A stretch of 64,000 nt of DNA, taken from contig NZ_LT546166.1 of the NCBI RefSeq assembly GCF_900078685.2, positions 3,429,239-3,493,238 of the forward strand, written 5' to 3'. The number at the start of each line of letters is the position of its first letter. Position 1 is the first letter of the stretch. This document shows positions 8,276 to 16,400 of the stretch, piece by piece. Under the pieces are notes generated by a model that made no database searches, was not told the DNA's origin, and saw only the letters and a list, made by a program, of their open reading frames with translations. Origin of the DNA: Mycolicibacter icosiumassiliensis. GTDB taxonomy: Bacteria > Actinomycetota > Actinomycetes > Mycobacteriales > Mycobacteriaceae. The position numbers were made by a program, and so were the translations under genes.

Positions 8276-8652
8276 ACACCGCCTACATCGTCGAAAATCC
8301 CCACAACATCAACACCGCCATCACCCTCTGCCAACGGCACGAAGCGGAAGGCATCGTGACTGATGTTTTCCCCGCGTGGTCAGGAGTTGCCGCAGCAGGT
8401 GCAATAGCCCTCGTCGAGGGTTCGGTACAACTCACCGCTGCCAAAACGGGTATGCAATTGATCGTCACCGGTTACGCCCCCGAAGACCCGATCCCCTCCG
8501 CCCGCAGCGCCATCGAGACCGTGCTATCCAAAGGGGCACAACGTAATATCCACGTCACCCTGCTCATCGACTCCGCCTCCGCCATCCCCGAGGAATGGCG
8601 TGACCGGCTCCAAGTCATCGACCCCGCCGCCCTCTCAGCGTTAGGACTGTGA
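8272..8652 (+). CDS. Hypothetical protein of the transfer operon
   Basis: This 126-aa soluble protein overlaps the previous gene by ATGA. It begins with a strand-helix pattern (TAYIVENPHNINTAITLCQRHEAEG) and alternates strands and helices to the end (HVTLLIDSASAIPEEWRDRLQVIDPAAL), suggesting a small Rossmann-like alpha/beta fold. There is no signal peptide, membrane helix or catalytic motif that I recognise. Function unknown. Confidence 0.55.
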   Translation: MNTAYIVENPHNINTAITLCQRHEAEGIVTDVFPAWSGVAAAGAIALVEGSVQLTAAKTGMQLIVTGYAPEDPIPSARSAIETVLSKGAQRNIHVTLLIDSASAIPEEWRDRLQVIDPAALSALGL

Positions 8653-8653
8653 C

Positions 8654-9070
8654 ATGACGACCACCAAGCTCCCCGACACCGTGCTCGACGCTCAGTTGCT
8701 CATCCTCGACGGGCTACACGAAGCGCACCATTTCCTCCCACTCAAGCACTTCAGCGGGACGATGCACCCGCGCCTCCTCCACGAGGCTGTGTTTAACCTC
8801 GCCTCCGACCGTCGAGTTCACATCACCAACGGGCATCTTCATCTCGCCGCGCCCACCACCGACGGGCAGGATGTCACCGCTACCGCCGCCGAGCAGATCG
8901 TGAGAATCCTTGCCGCCGAACATCATCCGCGCACAGCTGTGTGGATCGAGCTTGCCCTCCCCGTCGAACTGGCACCCGCCGTCGAGGACGCACTCACCGT
9001 CCTCGTACTCGACGGCAGGATCGCGGTACGGTCCACGGCGGGGCGTCCTTACCGCTTCTACCTCACCTAG
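8654..9070 (+). CDS. Hypothetical winged-helix-like protein
   Basis: This is a 138-aa protein whose ATG lies one base after the previous stop codon. Two similar halves, each a helical bundle ending in a short wing (DRRVHITNGHLHLA and DGRIAVRSTAGRPYRFYL), suggest tandem winged-helix domains. It ends the overlapping operon that starts at 3888. The gamma-type winged helix that TraB and FtsK use to read DNA is not obvious in the translocase itself, so this protein might supply sequence recognition; that is speculation. Confidence 0.5.
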   Translation: MTTTKLPDTVLDAQLLILDGLHEAHHFLPLKHFSGTMHPRLLHEAVFNLASDRRVHITNGHLHLAAPTTDGQDVTATAAEQIVRILAAEHHPRTAVWIELALPVELAPAVEDALTVLVLDGRIAVRSTAGRPYRFYLT

Positions 9071-9264
9071 CCTCCCCCATCGCCAAGAGCGCTGCCTCGC
9101 CTCGTCGTATAACCCCCGCCCCGTCTCCGCCCATCGCGGCACATGCGCTCGAACCGCGTATACCTCGCCGCGTATTCGGGTTGTTTCCTGAGAATATCTC
9201 GGGCGTTATTTCTGAACGCGCCTGGTAGACAACGTTTCTGAGAGTTTTTCGAACAGTCCCCCTA

Positions 9265-9292
9265 TACGATTTCATTAAGCGAATACCCCCTT
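9265..9292 (+). promoter_or_regulatory. Putative promoter -10 and leader of the PGRS gene
   Basis: TACGAT at 9265-9270 fits a -10 box and is followed after four bases by TTAAGCGAATACCCCCTT (9275-9292). This is the same block, with small changes, found at 3818-3844 before the transfer operon. The spacing from the -10 to TTAAG is the same at both sites. Confidence 0.45.
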
Positions 9293-9301
9293 ACGCAAAT
9301 A

Positions 9302-9347
9302 ACCTCACCGGTTGAATTGCCACCTGGCACAACCCAACCCGTGAGGT
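9302..9347 (+). promoter_or_regulatory. 5' UTR hairpin that can mask the ribosome binding site
   Basis: ACCTCAC at 9302-9308 is perfectly complementary to GTGAGGT at 9341-9347, which contains the Shine-Dalgarno sequence of the GTG start at 9355. GGTTG and CAACC inside could extend the stem. Translation control of the PGRS gene is inferred. Confidence 0.4.
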
Positions 9348-9354
9348 CATCATC

Positions 9355-11745
9355 GTGAGCAACAACCGCCGCAATCGCGCCATCGGTACATCAACAGCAG
9401 CCGCGACAGCGCTAGCCGCGTTCCTGGCATCGGCACCGACCGCCAACGCGGACTTCGACTTTGACCTGCCCGATATCCCTGTCATCGACCTTGCGGCGGT
9501 TCCTGGCGACGCGGCGGCGTTCGACCTCAGCGGCGGAATCGACACGATCTTCTCTGGTACCTACTACGACATCGGGCGCGTGATCGAGACCCTCATGCAG
9601 CCCATCGGATATCTCGGACAACTGATTCTGCCTCCAAACCCTGACCTGACGCCCGGGCTGGATTGGGGTGCCGACCCGTTCGCTGGCGTCGGGCAGTACC
9701 TCTCGGTCGTCCTCGATGACGCGTGGATGGACCTGCACGGCGGCATGCAGCAGGTGATCACGGAACTCGACCCGATCATGGCTCCCATCAACAGTTTGTT
9801 CGCAATTGGCGGCGCGTGCGGTCTGATCTGCAACGGTGCCGACGGAACGGTGGACGGCGCAGCGCAGAGTGGTGGCTGGCTGTTCGGTGACGGTGGTGCG
9901 GGCTTCGACGGTGCCGATGGCGGGAACGCAGGTCTGTTGTGGGGTAACGGCGGCGCGGGCGGTGACGGAACCTTCGATGATGGCGGGACCGGAAACGGCG
10001 GCGACGGCGGCGCTGCGGGCTGGTTGTGGGGTTACGGAGGGGCTGGCGGAAACGGAGCTACTGCACTGGAAGCTGGCGTCTCTGGCGGCGCGGGTGGTAA
10101 TGGCGGCAGTGTGTTCCTCTTCGGACACGGCGGCGACGGCGGCTACGGCGGTGATGGTGCCGACGGCACAGACGGCATGAACACGGTCGACGCACTCGCG
10201 GGATCGACGGGAGCTGCGGGCATGGCAGCAGGTAATGGCGGCAACGGCGGCACGGGCGGACGCGCTGGATTGTTCGGAACGTTGGCCGGGAATGGTGGAG
10301 CTGGCGGCAGTGGTGGTGTCGGTGGAGACGGCGGTGGTGGTGTCGGTGGTGACGGCGATGACGGAATCGCAGGCTCGGCTGGTGTGACCGACCTTGACGC
10401 AGCCCCTGGCACTGTCGGCGCAGCGGGTCAGAACGGCGGAGCTGGTGGTGACGGCGGACGCGGCGGCAACGCGGGCGTCGGTGGAAACGGCGGCGGAGGC
10501 GCATTTTTCGGCATCCACCCGTTCGGTATCCAAGGTGAGACCGGAAACGCAGGTATCGGCGGAAACGCAGGTAACGGAGCTGACGGTGGTATCGGCGGTG
10601 ACGGAACGATGGGCACAGCGGGGACCGCTGGCAACGACGGCACGGTAACCAACCCCGACGGCACGGCAGGCGGCGACGGCTTGGCCGGTGGCGCAGGTGG
10701 CGCAGGCGGCAACGGAGGCGTCGGCGGTAAAGGCGGCGCTGGAGGTTCCGACGGTAAAGGCGGCAATGCCTCGAACGGCAACGATGGTATCGACGGCGAC
10801 GGCGCAATCGGTGGAAACGGTGGAGCTGGCGGAACTGGTGGCGACGGTGGAAACGGCGTCGTAGGCGACGACGGACGCGGCGGCAACGGTGGCGCAGGCG
10901 GCAACGCAGGCACTGGCGGGGCTGGTGGAGCTGGCGGGACCGGAAACGGCGGGACTGCTGACTCGGGTGCCGCTGGCGGAGGCGTCGGCGGCAAGGGTGG
11001 CAACGGTGCCGATGGCGCAGACGGCAAGGGCGGCGTGGCTCCTGGCGAAGCGGGCACCGACGGCGGCAACGGCGGAAACGCAGGCGACGGAGGTCTGAAC
11101 TCCGACGGCACCCACGCCGAATCGGGCAACGCAGGCAACGGTGGAAATGGCGGCGACGGTGCCGACGGTCGCGGCGGCGCAGCGGACAACCCGAACGGTG
11201 AAGTCGGTGGCGCAGCAGGCAACGGCGGCGCAGGCGGGAATTCCAGCCAATACGGCGGCAACTCGGGCAACGGCGGTAAGGGCGGTAAGGGCGGTAACGG
11301 CGGGTCTTCTAGCGGCAACGGCGACAACGGACAGGCTGGTGACTGGAACATCGACTGGGGTAACGGCTTCGGCAACGGCGGGGACGGGACCGGTGGCGGT
11401 AACGGCGCAGACGGTGGCGCTGGCGGAAACGGTGGAGCAGCGGGCGAACTGCTGAACGACACCGGCCATGCGGGCACGCAGGGTGACGGCGGCGACGGCG
11501 GTGTTGGCGGAAACGCCGCTGGTGGAGGTAACGGTGGTCGCGGTGCCGATGGCGACGCCGAGCACGTCAACGGCGGGAATGGCGGAAACGCGGGCACGGG
11601 TGGTGACGGTGTAGCTGGCAACGGCGGTGCTGGCGGCACGGGCGCAACCGGCGGGCGCGACGGGGAGAACGGAACCTCGACAGGTGGATCGGGAGACGGT
11701 GGAGACGGGGGCGACGGGCAGTGGTGGCGTGGCCGGTGTCGGTAG
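9355..11745 (+). CDS. Secreted PGRS-like glycine-rich protein, N-terminal part (frameshifted)
   Basis: The GTG start is preceded by GAGGT at seven bases. Residues 1-32 form a Sec signal peptide (basic NRRNR, hydrophobic Ala-rich core, cleavage near ANA-D). A non-repetitive domain of about 140 residues follows, ending in an ACGLICNG segment, then hundreds of residues of GGAGGNGG / GGDGG repeats like mycobacterial PGRS domains. There is no PE domain. The frame ends at 11745 in non-repeat residues (QWWRGRCR), while the repeat pattern continues in another frame from about 11712, so a one-base insertion in the G5 run 11707-11711 probably splits a single gene of about 1,460 codons. The protein is surface-exposed or secreted cargo of the element; function unknown. 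Confidence 0.75.
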   Translation: MSNNRRNRAIGTSTAAATALAAFLASAPTANADFDFDLPDIPVIDLAAVPGDAAAFDLSGGIDTIFSGTYYDIGRVIETLMQPIGYLGQLILPPNPDLTPGLDWGADPFAGVGQYLSVVLDDAWMDLHGGMQQVITELDPIMAPINSLFAIGGACGLICNGADGTVDGAAQSGGWLFGDGGAGFDGADGGNAGLLWGNGGAGGDGTFDDGGTGNGGDGGAAGWLWGYGGAGGNGATALEAGVSGGAGGNGGSVFLFGHGGDGGYGGDGADGTDGMNTVDALAGSTGAAGMAAGNGGNGGTGGRAGLFGTLAGNGGAGGSGGVGGDGGGGVGGDGDDGIAGSAGVTDLDAAPGTVGAAGQNGGAGGDGGRGGNAGVGGNGGGGAFFGIHPFGIQGETGNAGIGGNAGNGADGGIGGDGTMGTAGTAGNDGTVTNPDGTAGGDGLAGGAGGAGGNGGVGGKGGAGGSDGKGGNASNGNDGIDGDGAIGGNGGAGGTGGDGGNGVVGDDGRGGNGGAGGNAGTGGAGGAGGTGNGGTADSGAAGGGVGGKGGNGADGADGKGGVAPGEAGTDGGNGGNAGDGGLNSDGTHAESGNAGNGGNGGDGADGRGGAADNPNGEVGGAAGNGGAGGNSSQYGGNSGNGGKGGKGGNGGSSSGNGDNGQAGDWNIDWGNGFGNGGDGTGGGNGADGGAGGNGGAAGELLNDTGHAGTQGDGGDGGVGGNAAGGGNGGRGADGDAEHVNGGNGGNAGTGGDGVAGNGGAGGTGATGGRDGENGTSTGGSGDGGDGGDGQWWRGRCR

Positions 11746-13747
11746 CGATGGTGGCGCGGGTGGCAATGGTGGCGCCGGCGCGGGTCTGATCAGCGGCAGT
11801 GACACGGGCCAGGGCGGTGGCGCCGGCGGGCACGGCGGTAACGCGGCTTCGGCGGGCGCCGGTGGTGCCGGCGGCAACGGTGGTGCAGGTGCGGCGGGTG
11901 AAAACGGCGTCGCCCTGAGCGACGGCAACGGCACCAACGGCGGCCATGGCGGCGTCGGCGGTGCTGGCGGTATCGGTGGCGTAGGCGGTGCAGGCGGCAA
12001 CGCAGGCGCAGCAGGTAACGCAGGTGTTGGAACCGTTTCCAACGGAGGTGCAGGCAGCGACGGTACAGCGGGTCACGGAGGCAATGGTGGCGCAGGCGGT
12101 AACGCAGGCGCTGGCGGAGACGGTGGAGACGGCATCACCGTGCACGGCGTCAACGGAAATTCCGACCACGTGGACGGGACCGACGGGCTCGACGGTGGAA
12201 ACGGCGGACGCGGCGGCAACGGCGGAGCGGTCGGCGTCGGCGGCGCGGGAGGCGTTGGTGGATTGACAGCCACTGGAACCGCTTCAGGACTGAACGGCAG
12301 CCAAGGTTCCGACGGTCTTGGCGGCGCGGGAGGCAACGGCGGCGCGGGGGCCAACGGCGGTAACGGGGTTGTTGGAAACGTCGACGGTGGTGCTGGCGGC
12401 AACGGCGGCGCGGGCGGAAACGGCGGTGCGGGTGGATTGAACGCAGACGGTTCCCACGCCACCGACGGCACAGCGGCAGTGGGTGGCAACGGCGGCAAGG
12501 GTGGCGACGGGTGGAGCTTCGGTCGCACCACCATCAGCGGCGATGCTCGCGACGGAGGTAACGGCGGTGCTGGCGGAAACGGCGGCGCAGGTGGACTGAA
12601 TGCCAGCGGTCCTGCGGCGAACGCGGGCAACGGCGGGGCCGGTGGAAATGGAGGCGATGGAGAGGGAGCCGCCACGGTCCGACTCACTGACCCCCAGGAT
12701 GTCAACCACGGCGGTGACGGCGGAAACGGCGGCAAGGGCGGTACTGGATACGACGGCGGCAAGGGCGGTAACGGTGGTGCTGGCGGATACGGAACCGTGA
12801 AGCAATACGCGGAGGCACCTGGGCAGGTCAGCGGCGTCGGCGGTAACGGCGGCGACGGTGGTGCGGGTACCCATGACGGTGGACGCGGCGGGAACGGCGG
12901 CACCGGTGGTCAACAAAGCGGTGGTACCGCAACAATTCTCGGCGCTCCTGCATCGGACGGCGGCAACGGTGGAAACGGCGGAGCAGGCGGACACCGTGGC
13001 GGCGATGGAGGTACCGGCGGACGCGGCGGAACTGGCGGCGGGATCAACGGTGGCGCGAACCGTTCCCGCCGAGCCTGCGTTGCCGTTGGCACTGGTGCCA
13101 CCCGTTCCGACGTCACCGCGCGCATCGGCGGAAACGGTGGTGTTGGCGGAAACGGCGGCGTTGGCGAGATCGGCGGAAACGGTGGCGACGGCGGTGTTGG
13201 CGGTCAAGGAGGTAGGAATTACGCAGGCAATGACGACGGCACCACGGGAACTATCGACCTGAGGACGGGTGACGGCGGAGAAGGCGGAACTGGCGGCAGT
13301 GGTGGTATCGGCGGCGCAGGTACCGTGCAGAACGGAAACGGCGGCAACGGAGGTGCTGGCGGTGTCGGCGGGGACTCCACCGTCGAAAACGCGCCTACCG
13401 GTGGACAAAACGGCAATGTCGTAGGAACTTTCACCGCACACACCGGCAACGGCGGTGACGGAGGCACTGGCGGAAACGGCGGCGCTGCTGGAGACGGGAC
13501 AGGCGCAAATGGCACCGACGGTAGCGGCGGCGCAGGCGGTACGGGCGGTACCTCCGGCATCACCTATGCCCCCGGTTCGGTGATCAACGGCGGACCTTTC
13601 GGAACGGGCGCAGGCGGTGACGGCGGAACGGGTGGCACCAGTGCCAACGGCAACGCAGGCTCGGCGGGAACGGCGGGCACTCCTGGTACTCCAACCACCA
13701 TCAACACCAACACGGGTGGCACAGGCGGGGCAGGTGGCACGCCGTAG
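11627..13747 (+). CDS. PGRS-like glycine-rich protein, C-terminal part (after frameshift)
   Basis: The open frame starts at 11627, but PGRS-like coding begins only near 11712, right after the G5 run where the upstream frame fails; the first 28 residues are not repeat-like. From there GGxGG repeats run to the stop at 13747. From about 11715 to 12020 glycine is written almost only as GGC/GGT, whereas both flanks use GGA often, so this patch may have another origin. Residues encoded near 13060-13109 (RSRRACVAVGTGATRSD) break the repeat because that DNA is a reverse-complement copy of 13624-13673. There is no start site of its own, so it is best read as the continuation of the upstream gene. Confidence 0.65.
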   Translation: MLAARAQPAGATGRTEPRQVDRETVETGATGSGGVAGVGSDGGAGGNGGAGAGLISGSDTGQGGGAGGHGGNAASAGAGGAGGNGGAGAAGENGVALSDGNGTNGGHGGVGGAGGIGGVGGAGGNAGAAGNAGVGTVSNGGAGSDGTAGHGGNGGAGGNAGAGGDGGDGITVHGVNGNSDHVDGTDGLDGGNGGRGGNGGAVGVGGAGGVGGLTATGTASGLNGSQGSDGLGGAGGNGGAGANGGNGVVGNVDGGAGGNGGAGGNGGAGGLNADGSHATDGTAAVGGNGGKGGDGWSFGRTTISGDARDGGNGGAGGNGGAGGLNASGPAANAGNGGAGGNGGDGEGAATVRLTDPQDVNHGGDGGNGGKGGTGYDGGKGGNGGAGGYGTVKQYAEAPGQVSGVGGNGGDGGAGTHDGGRGGNGGTGGQQSGGTATILGAPASDGGNGGNGGAGGHRGGDGGTGGRGGTGGGINGGANRSRRACVAVGTGATRSDVTARIGGNGGVGGNGGVGEIGGNGGDGGVGGQGGRNYAGNDDGTTGTIDLRTGDGGEGGTGGSGGIGGAGTVQNGNGGNGGAGGVGGDSTVENAPTGGQNGNVVGTFTAHTGNGGDGGTGGNGGAAGDGTGANGTDGSGGAGGTGGTSGITYAPGSVINGGPFGTGAGGDGGTGGTSANGNAGSAGTAGTPGTPTTINTNTGGTGGAGGTP
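13060..13109 (-). repeat. 50-bp inverted copy inside the PGRS gene
   Basis: These 50 bases are the exact reverse complement of 13624-13673. With one mismatch the match extends outward for several more bases. On the minus strand the segment reads as normal PGRS sequence (GTGGTSANGNAGSAG), so this copy is the inverted one. Confidence 0.85.
13624..13673 (+). repeat. Source copy of the 50-bp inverted segment
   Basis: This copy is in the coding orientation and gives GTGGTSANGNAGSAGT in frame with the surrounding repeats. Its reverse complement lies about 565 bp upstream. Confidence 0.85.
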
Positions 13748-13777
13748 CCCAGTCCTCGGTGGATGCGGAGGTCAGGA

Positions 13778-14023
13778 ATGGCACGCCCACGGTGGTCGCC
13801 AACCGATGAGATCGCGTGTGAGCTAAAGGAACTGGCGAAGGCGGCGGCAACGGCTCGGGAAGCACAATCCCGCGCCCAAGCCGCCGCCCAGGCTCGTGCA
13901 GCGACGGTGGTGAGACTCCACGAACGAGGTGTCCCCTACACGGCTCTCGGGCGTGCGATGGGAGTGACGCGGACGCGGGCTGAACAAGTGGCACGCGGGC
14001 ACCGTGGACGGGCTGCGGGCTAG
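13778..14023 (+). CDS. Small HTH protein with N-terminal coiled coil
   Basis: This is an 81-aa protein starting at the ATG 13778, which has GGAGG nine bases upstream. An Ala/Glu/Lys-rich helix (residues about 10-45) with heptad spacing is followed by a helix-turn-helix (VVRLHERGVPYTALGRAMGVTRTRAEQVARG) like those of sigma-region-4 or resolvase type. It overlaps the convergent methyltransferase gene by four bases. It probably binds DNA as a dimer; its target is unknown. Confidence 0.6.
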   Translation: MARPRWSPTDEIACELKELAKAAATAREAQSRAQAAAQARAATVVRLHERGVPYTALGRAMGVTRTRAEQVARGHRGRAAG

Positions 14024-14988
14024 TTCTCTGCTGAGTCTCTCCGTGCGCGGTACCCGACTGCCCTGCACGCAGGTGAGCAATAGACCTTTTTCCTACCTGT
14101 TTTCGGCTGGCGGAGCACTCCCCCGCAGGCTGCACATCGCGTCGGAGTTTCATCACACTGTGCGGAATCGAGGTCGGTGTTTTCATCGGTCAACCGGTCC
14201 AGCGGAACGTTGCTCCAGACGATCTCTAGCTTGGGAGTCCTGACGCCGCGTTGTGTTGTGTGGGTGGGGATTTCGTAGCGGAACCAGCCGTCAAGCACCT
14301 CGGTGTAGAGGGCATTTTCGTAGGCGCTGATGACGACGTGAGCGGTTGCGGCGGTGCAAAGTTCGAGAAGTTTGCGATGGTCGGCGGGGTTCCGCATTTC
14401 GACGCGGTATTCCCCGCCGCGACGGACACCGGGATCGGTCAGGTAGGGCGGATCGAGATACAGGAGGGTTCTCCTGTCGTTGCCGTAGGCTTCGACCATT
14501 TCGCTGGCGGGGCGGCACTCCAACGAAACGCCTTGTAATCGCCTAGCTGCGGGGGCAATCCGTCCCGCATACCTTTGCAGGACAACGGGCATCGGCGTTG
14601 GCGTCGGCGAGGTGTTATGCCGCCACCCTGTGCGCGTGAGGCTTCCGGTCCTCCCCTGCGTTAAGCCGATCCAGACCCGCCGCGCGATCTCTAGCTCAGG
14701 CAGGTCGTCGACGATGGCGTAGGCAAGCTCGCGTTCCGCTCGGCTGTGTGGGGTGAGACTGCAAACACGCTCAAGTTCGGCGGGTTGATCGCGGAGGACT
14801 CGCCAGAACGTCTGGAGGTGCCCATCCAAATCGTTGACGGTCTCTTGTGGTGAGCGCTGTTTCGCGAGTAGCACCGCGAGGCTCCCACCGAAAACCTCGA
14901 CATAGTGCCTGTGCGCGGGGAAACTGCCGACCAGGCGCAGCGCGAGACTCTGTTTGCCGCCGAAGTACGACACTGGGGATTTAGGCAC
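14020..14988 (-). CDS. D12-class DNA adenine N6-methyltransferase with C-terminal zinc finger
   Basis: This is a 322-aa protein. Residues 8-12 (YFGGK) are the SAM-binding start of Dam/D12-class methylases, and DPPY at 179-182 is the catalytic motif. The order of these motifs matches Dam/DpnM enzymes. The last about 40 residues add CAACG ... CSPAC, a putative four-cysteine zinc finger not part of the core family. No restriction endonuclease partner is seen, so this is probably an orphan methylase that protects element DNA or regulates it. It is the most downstream gene of the minus-strand cargo set. Confidence 0.85.
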   Translation of the reverse strand: MPKSPVSYFGGKQSLALRLVGSFPAHRHYVEVFGGSLAVLLAKQRSPQETVNDLDGHLQTFWRVLRDQPAELERVCSLTPHSRAERELAYAIVDDLPELEIARRVWIGLTQGRTGSLTRTGWRHNTSPTPTPMPVVLQRYAGRIAPAARRLQGVSLECRPASEMVEAYGNDRRTLLYLDPPYLTDPGVRRGGEYRVEMRNPADHRKLLELCTAATAHVVISAYENALYTEVLDGWFRYEIPTHTTQRGVRTPKLEIVWSNVPLDRLTDENTDLDSAQCDETPTRCAACGGVLRQPKTGRKKVYCSPACRAVGYRARRDSAEN

Positions 14989-15097
14989 GTGGCGACGTTA
15001 CCGGGGATTGGTCACGACGTTGCGGAGCGACACCACAATTGCCGATTTCTCCTGTATCATGGGCGGTAGCTCCACGGGTTGGTTGGGCTAACGTCAG

Positions 15098-15131
15098 GAA
15101 ACGGCGACCGGGTTTACTCGGTCGCCGTTTC
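15098..15131 (-). terminator. Terminator-like hairpin after the NrdH gene
   Basis: A 13-bp perfect inverted repeat (GAAACGGCGACCG / CGGTCGCCGTTTC) with an 8-base loop lies about 34 bases after the NrdH-like stop. The flanking T run is weak, so it may act in either direction. Confidence 0.6.
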
Positions 15132-15164
15132 TGTTTGTCTACCTGCGGGTGTCCATTTCGGCGA

Positions 15165-15455
15165 TCATGCCGCCGCCAAACTCTCAATCATCCCCGGGCG
15201 GAAACCTGTCCATGGCTTGATTGCTGAGTCGGCGGGGAACACCACGGGGAGGGACGCGAAGCCCTCACCCCGCAGAAACTCCGCCACGTCTGGTGCTTCC
15301 GAGACGTCGATGATCCGCACGGGGACACCTAATTTGTCCAACATCCTTTTGGTGCAATCACACTGCGGACACTGCGGTTTCGAGAACACCGTCGCGACGA
15401 TGCGCCGTCCGTCTTCGGTGTATGCCGTACGTGGGGTTGGTGTTAATGTAGTCAT
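15165..15455 (-). CDS. NrdH-like glutaredoxin
   Basis: This is a 96-aa thioredoxin-fold protein with the redox motif CPQC (residues 29-32) in VFSKPQCPQCDCTKR and a later cis-Pro segment (SLPVVFPADS) followed by WTGFRPGMI. The ending WxGFRPxMI is typical of NrdH redoxins, which reduce class Ib ribonucleotide reductase. The N-terminus is about 18 residues longer than usual. NrdH-like genes are frequent on actinobacterial phages and plasmids, where they may raise dNTP supply. It lies between the two methyltransferase genes on the same strand. Confidence 0.8.
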   Translation of the reverse strand: MTTLTPTPRTAYTEDGRRIVATVFSKPQCPQCDCTKRMLDKLGVPVRIIDVSEAPDVAEFLRGEGFASLPVVFPADSAIKPWTGFRPGMIESLAAA

Positions 15456-15546
15456 GTCAGTCCCTTCGACTGGAGTTTGGTAGGACAGCCCGCGCGGCGG
15501 TTTCCGGGCGTCCCGCGTTTATCGGCTGTCCTGCAATGGTTTCTAG

Positions 15547-16308
15547 TCAGACCCAGCACCACCCGCCTATCTCTTTATGCGGTCGGCGCGCTTGACGCTG
15601 CGTCACGTACCCGTCCTCGTCGATGACGTGGAATGAGCGGCGGGTGCCCTTGATGGGCTTCTCGAACACCCACAGGAAGCTGTGCACCTTGCGGGCGTGC
15701 TTTTGGGTGTCCCATCGCCGCATCGACGTTCGCGATGTGGGGATCAACACGAACACGTCCTTGCCGTACAGCCCCATCGACTGCGCATCGAGCAACAACT
15801 CGGTCTGAGACCAGCACTGCCGGCCGCTCTCGATTTCGTCCTTGCCCTTGACGAACACGAGCCCGCCCGGACGCAGCACGCGCATCGCCTCAGCCATACC
15901 CTCTCGGTACATCGTGCGGATGTCGGCGTGGTACATCCCGCTTGTCGTGTTGGCGTTGTTGTACCTGCTGTCGGTCTGGTGCTTACCGGGGTTGTGAATG
16001 TAGGGCGGGTCGAGCACCACGATGTCAGCGCTACCGTCGAGGTCAGGCAGGTCACGGAAGTCCGCCAGCATGACATCGCCGTGACCACCGATGTGCGGGG
16101 CAACGTCGCTGCCGGACAGCTTGATTCGAGCGGTGTCCAGCCCCTTCCAGAACGCGCCCTTCCCCCACGTCACATCGCGAACCAGCGAGCCATCGGGGAT
16201 GTAGAGGCGCGCGACCTCAACGATCAGATCGGCGTTGGTGCCGTTGACGACGCTGACGACCGGTGACTCCGCTTGATCGGGTATAGCAGTGCTGTACGAT
16301 GTATCCAT
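15547..16308 (-). CDS. DNA methyltransferase (DPPY-type)
   Basis: This is a 253-aa protein. The ATG at 16308 follows a strong GGAGG at seven bases; the frame extends further upstream without such a site. Residues 45-54 (DVTWGKGAFW) resemble a SAM-binding motif I and DPPYIHNP at 100-107 is the catalytic motif, followed by LRPGGLVFVKGKDEI and a C-terminal arm (DGYVTQRQARR). The layout fits N6-adenine or N4-cytosine methylases common on actinobacteriophages and ICEs. No endonuclease gene is adjacent. Confidence 0.75.
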   Translation of the reverse strand: MDTSYSTAIPDQAESPVVSVVNGTNADLIVEVARLYIPDGSLVRDVTWGKGAFWKGLDTARIKLSGSDVAPHIGGHGDVMLADFRDLPDLDGSADIVVLDPPYIHNPGKHQTDSRYNNANTTSGMYHADIRTMYREGMAEAMRVLRPGGLVFVKGKDEIESGRQCWSQTELLLDAQSMGLYGKDVFVLIPTSRTSMRRWDTQKHARKVHSFLWVFEKPIKGTRRSFHVIDEDGYVTQRQARRPHKEIGGWCWV

Positions 16309-16327
16309 TGAGCCTCCAGCTCTTTTG

Positions 16328-16369
16328 GAAAACCCCTGTCGGGTGCCAGCCCATGTGACGGGGGTTTTC
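16328..16369 (-). terminator. Terminator downstream of the RNase H-like gene
   Basis: GAAAACCCC (16328-16336) and GGGGTTTTC (16361-16369) form a stem with a further inner GGG/CCC pair, ending in TTTT on the minus strand. It lies between the tRNA-like block and the methyltransferase start. Confidence 0.65.
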
Positions 16370-16400
16370 TGCTGTCCAGCAGCGGGATTGCTGCGGGATC

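Noticed and set aside
9355..11745. PE_PGRS gene
   Set aside because: The N-terminus is a Sec signal peptide with a unique domain; no PE motif or PE-type helices are present.
9412..13563. Long minus-strand frames (up to 876 codons, Pro- or Ala/Val/Thr-rich) opposite the PGRS gene
   Set aside because: They are the antisense of Gly/Ala codons; they have no ribosome sites, no domains, and the plus strand has a signal peptide and start site.
14020..16308. Restriction-modification system
   Set aside because: Two methyltransferases are present but no endonuclease-like gene lies between or beside them.
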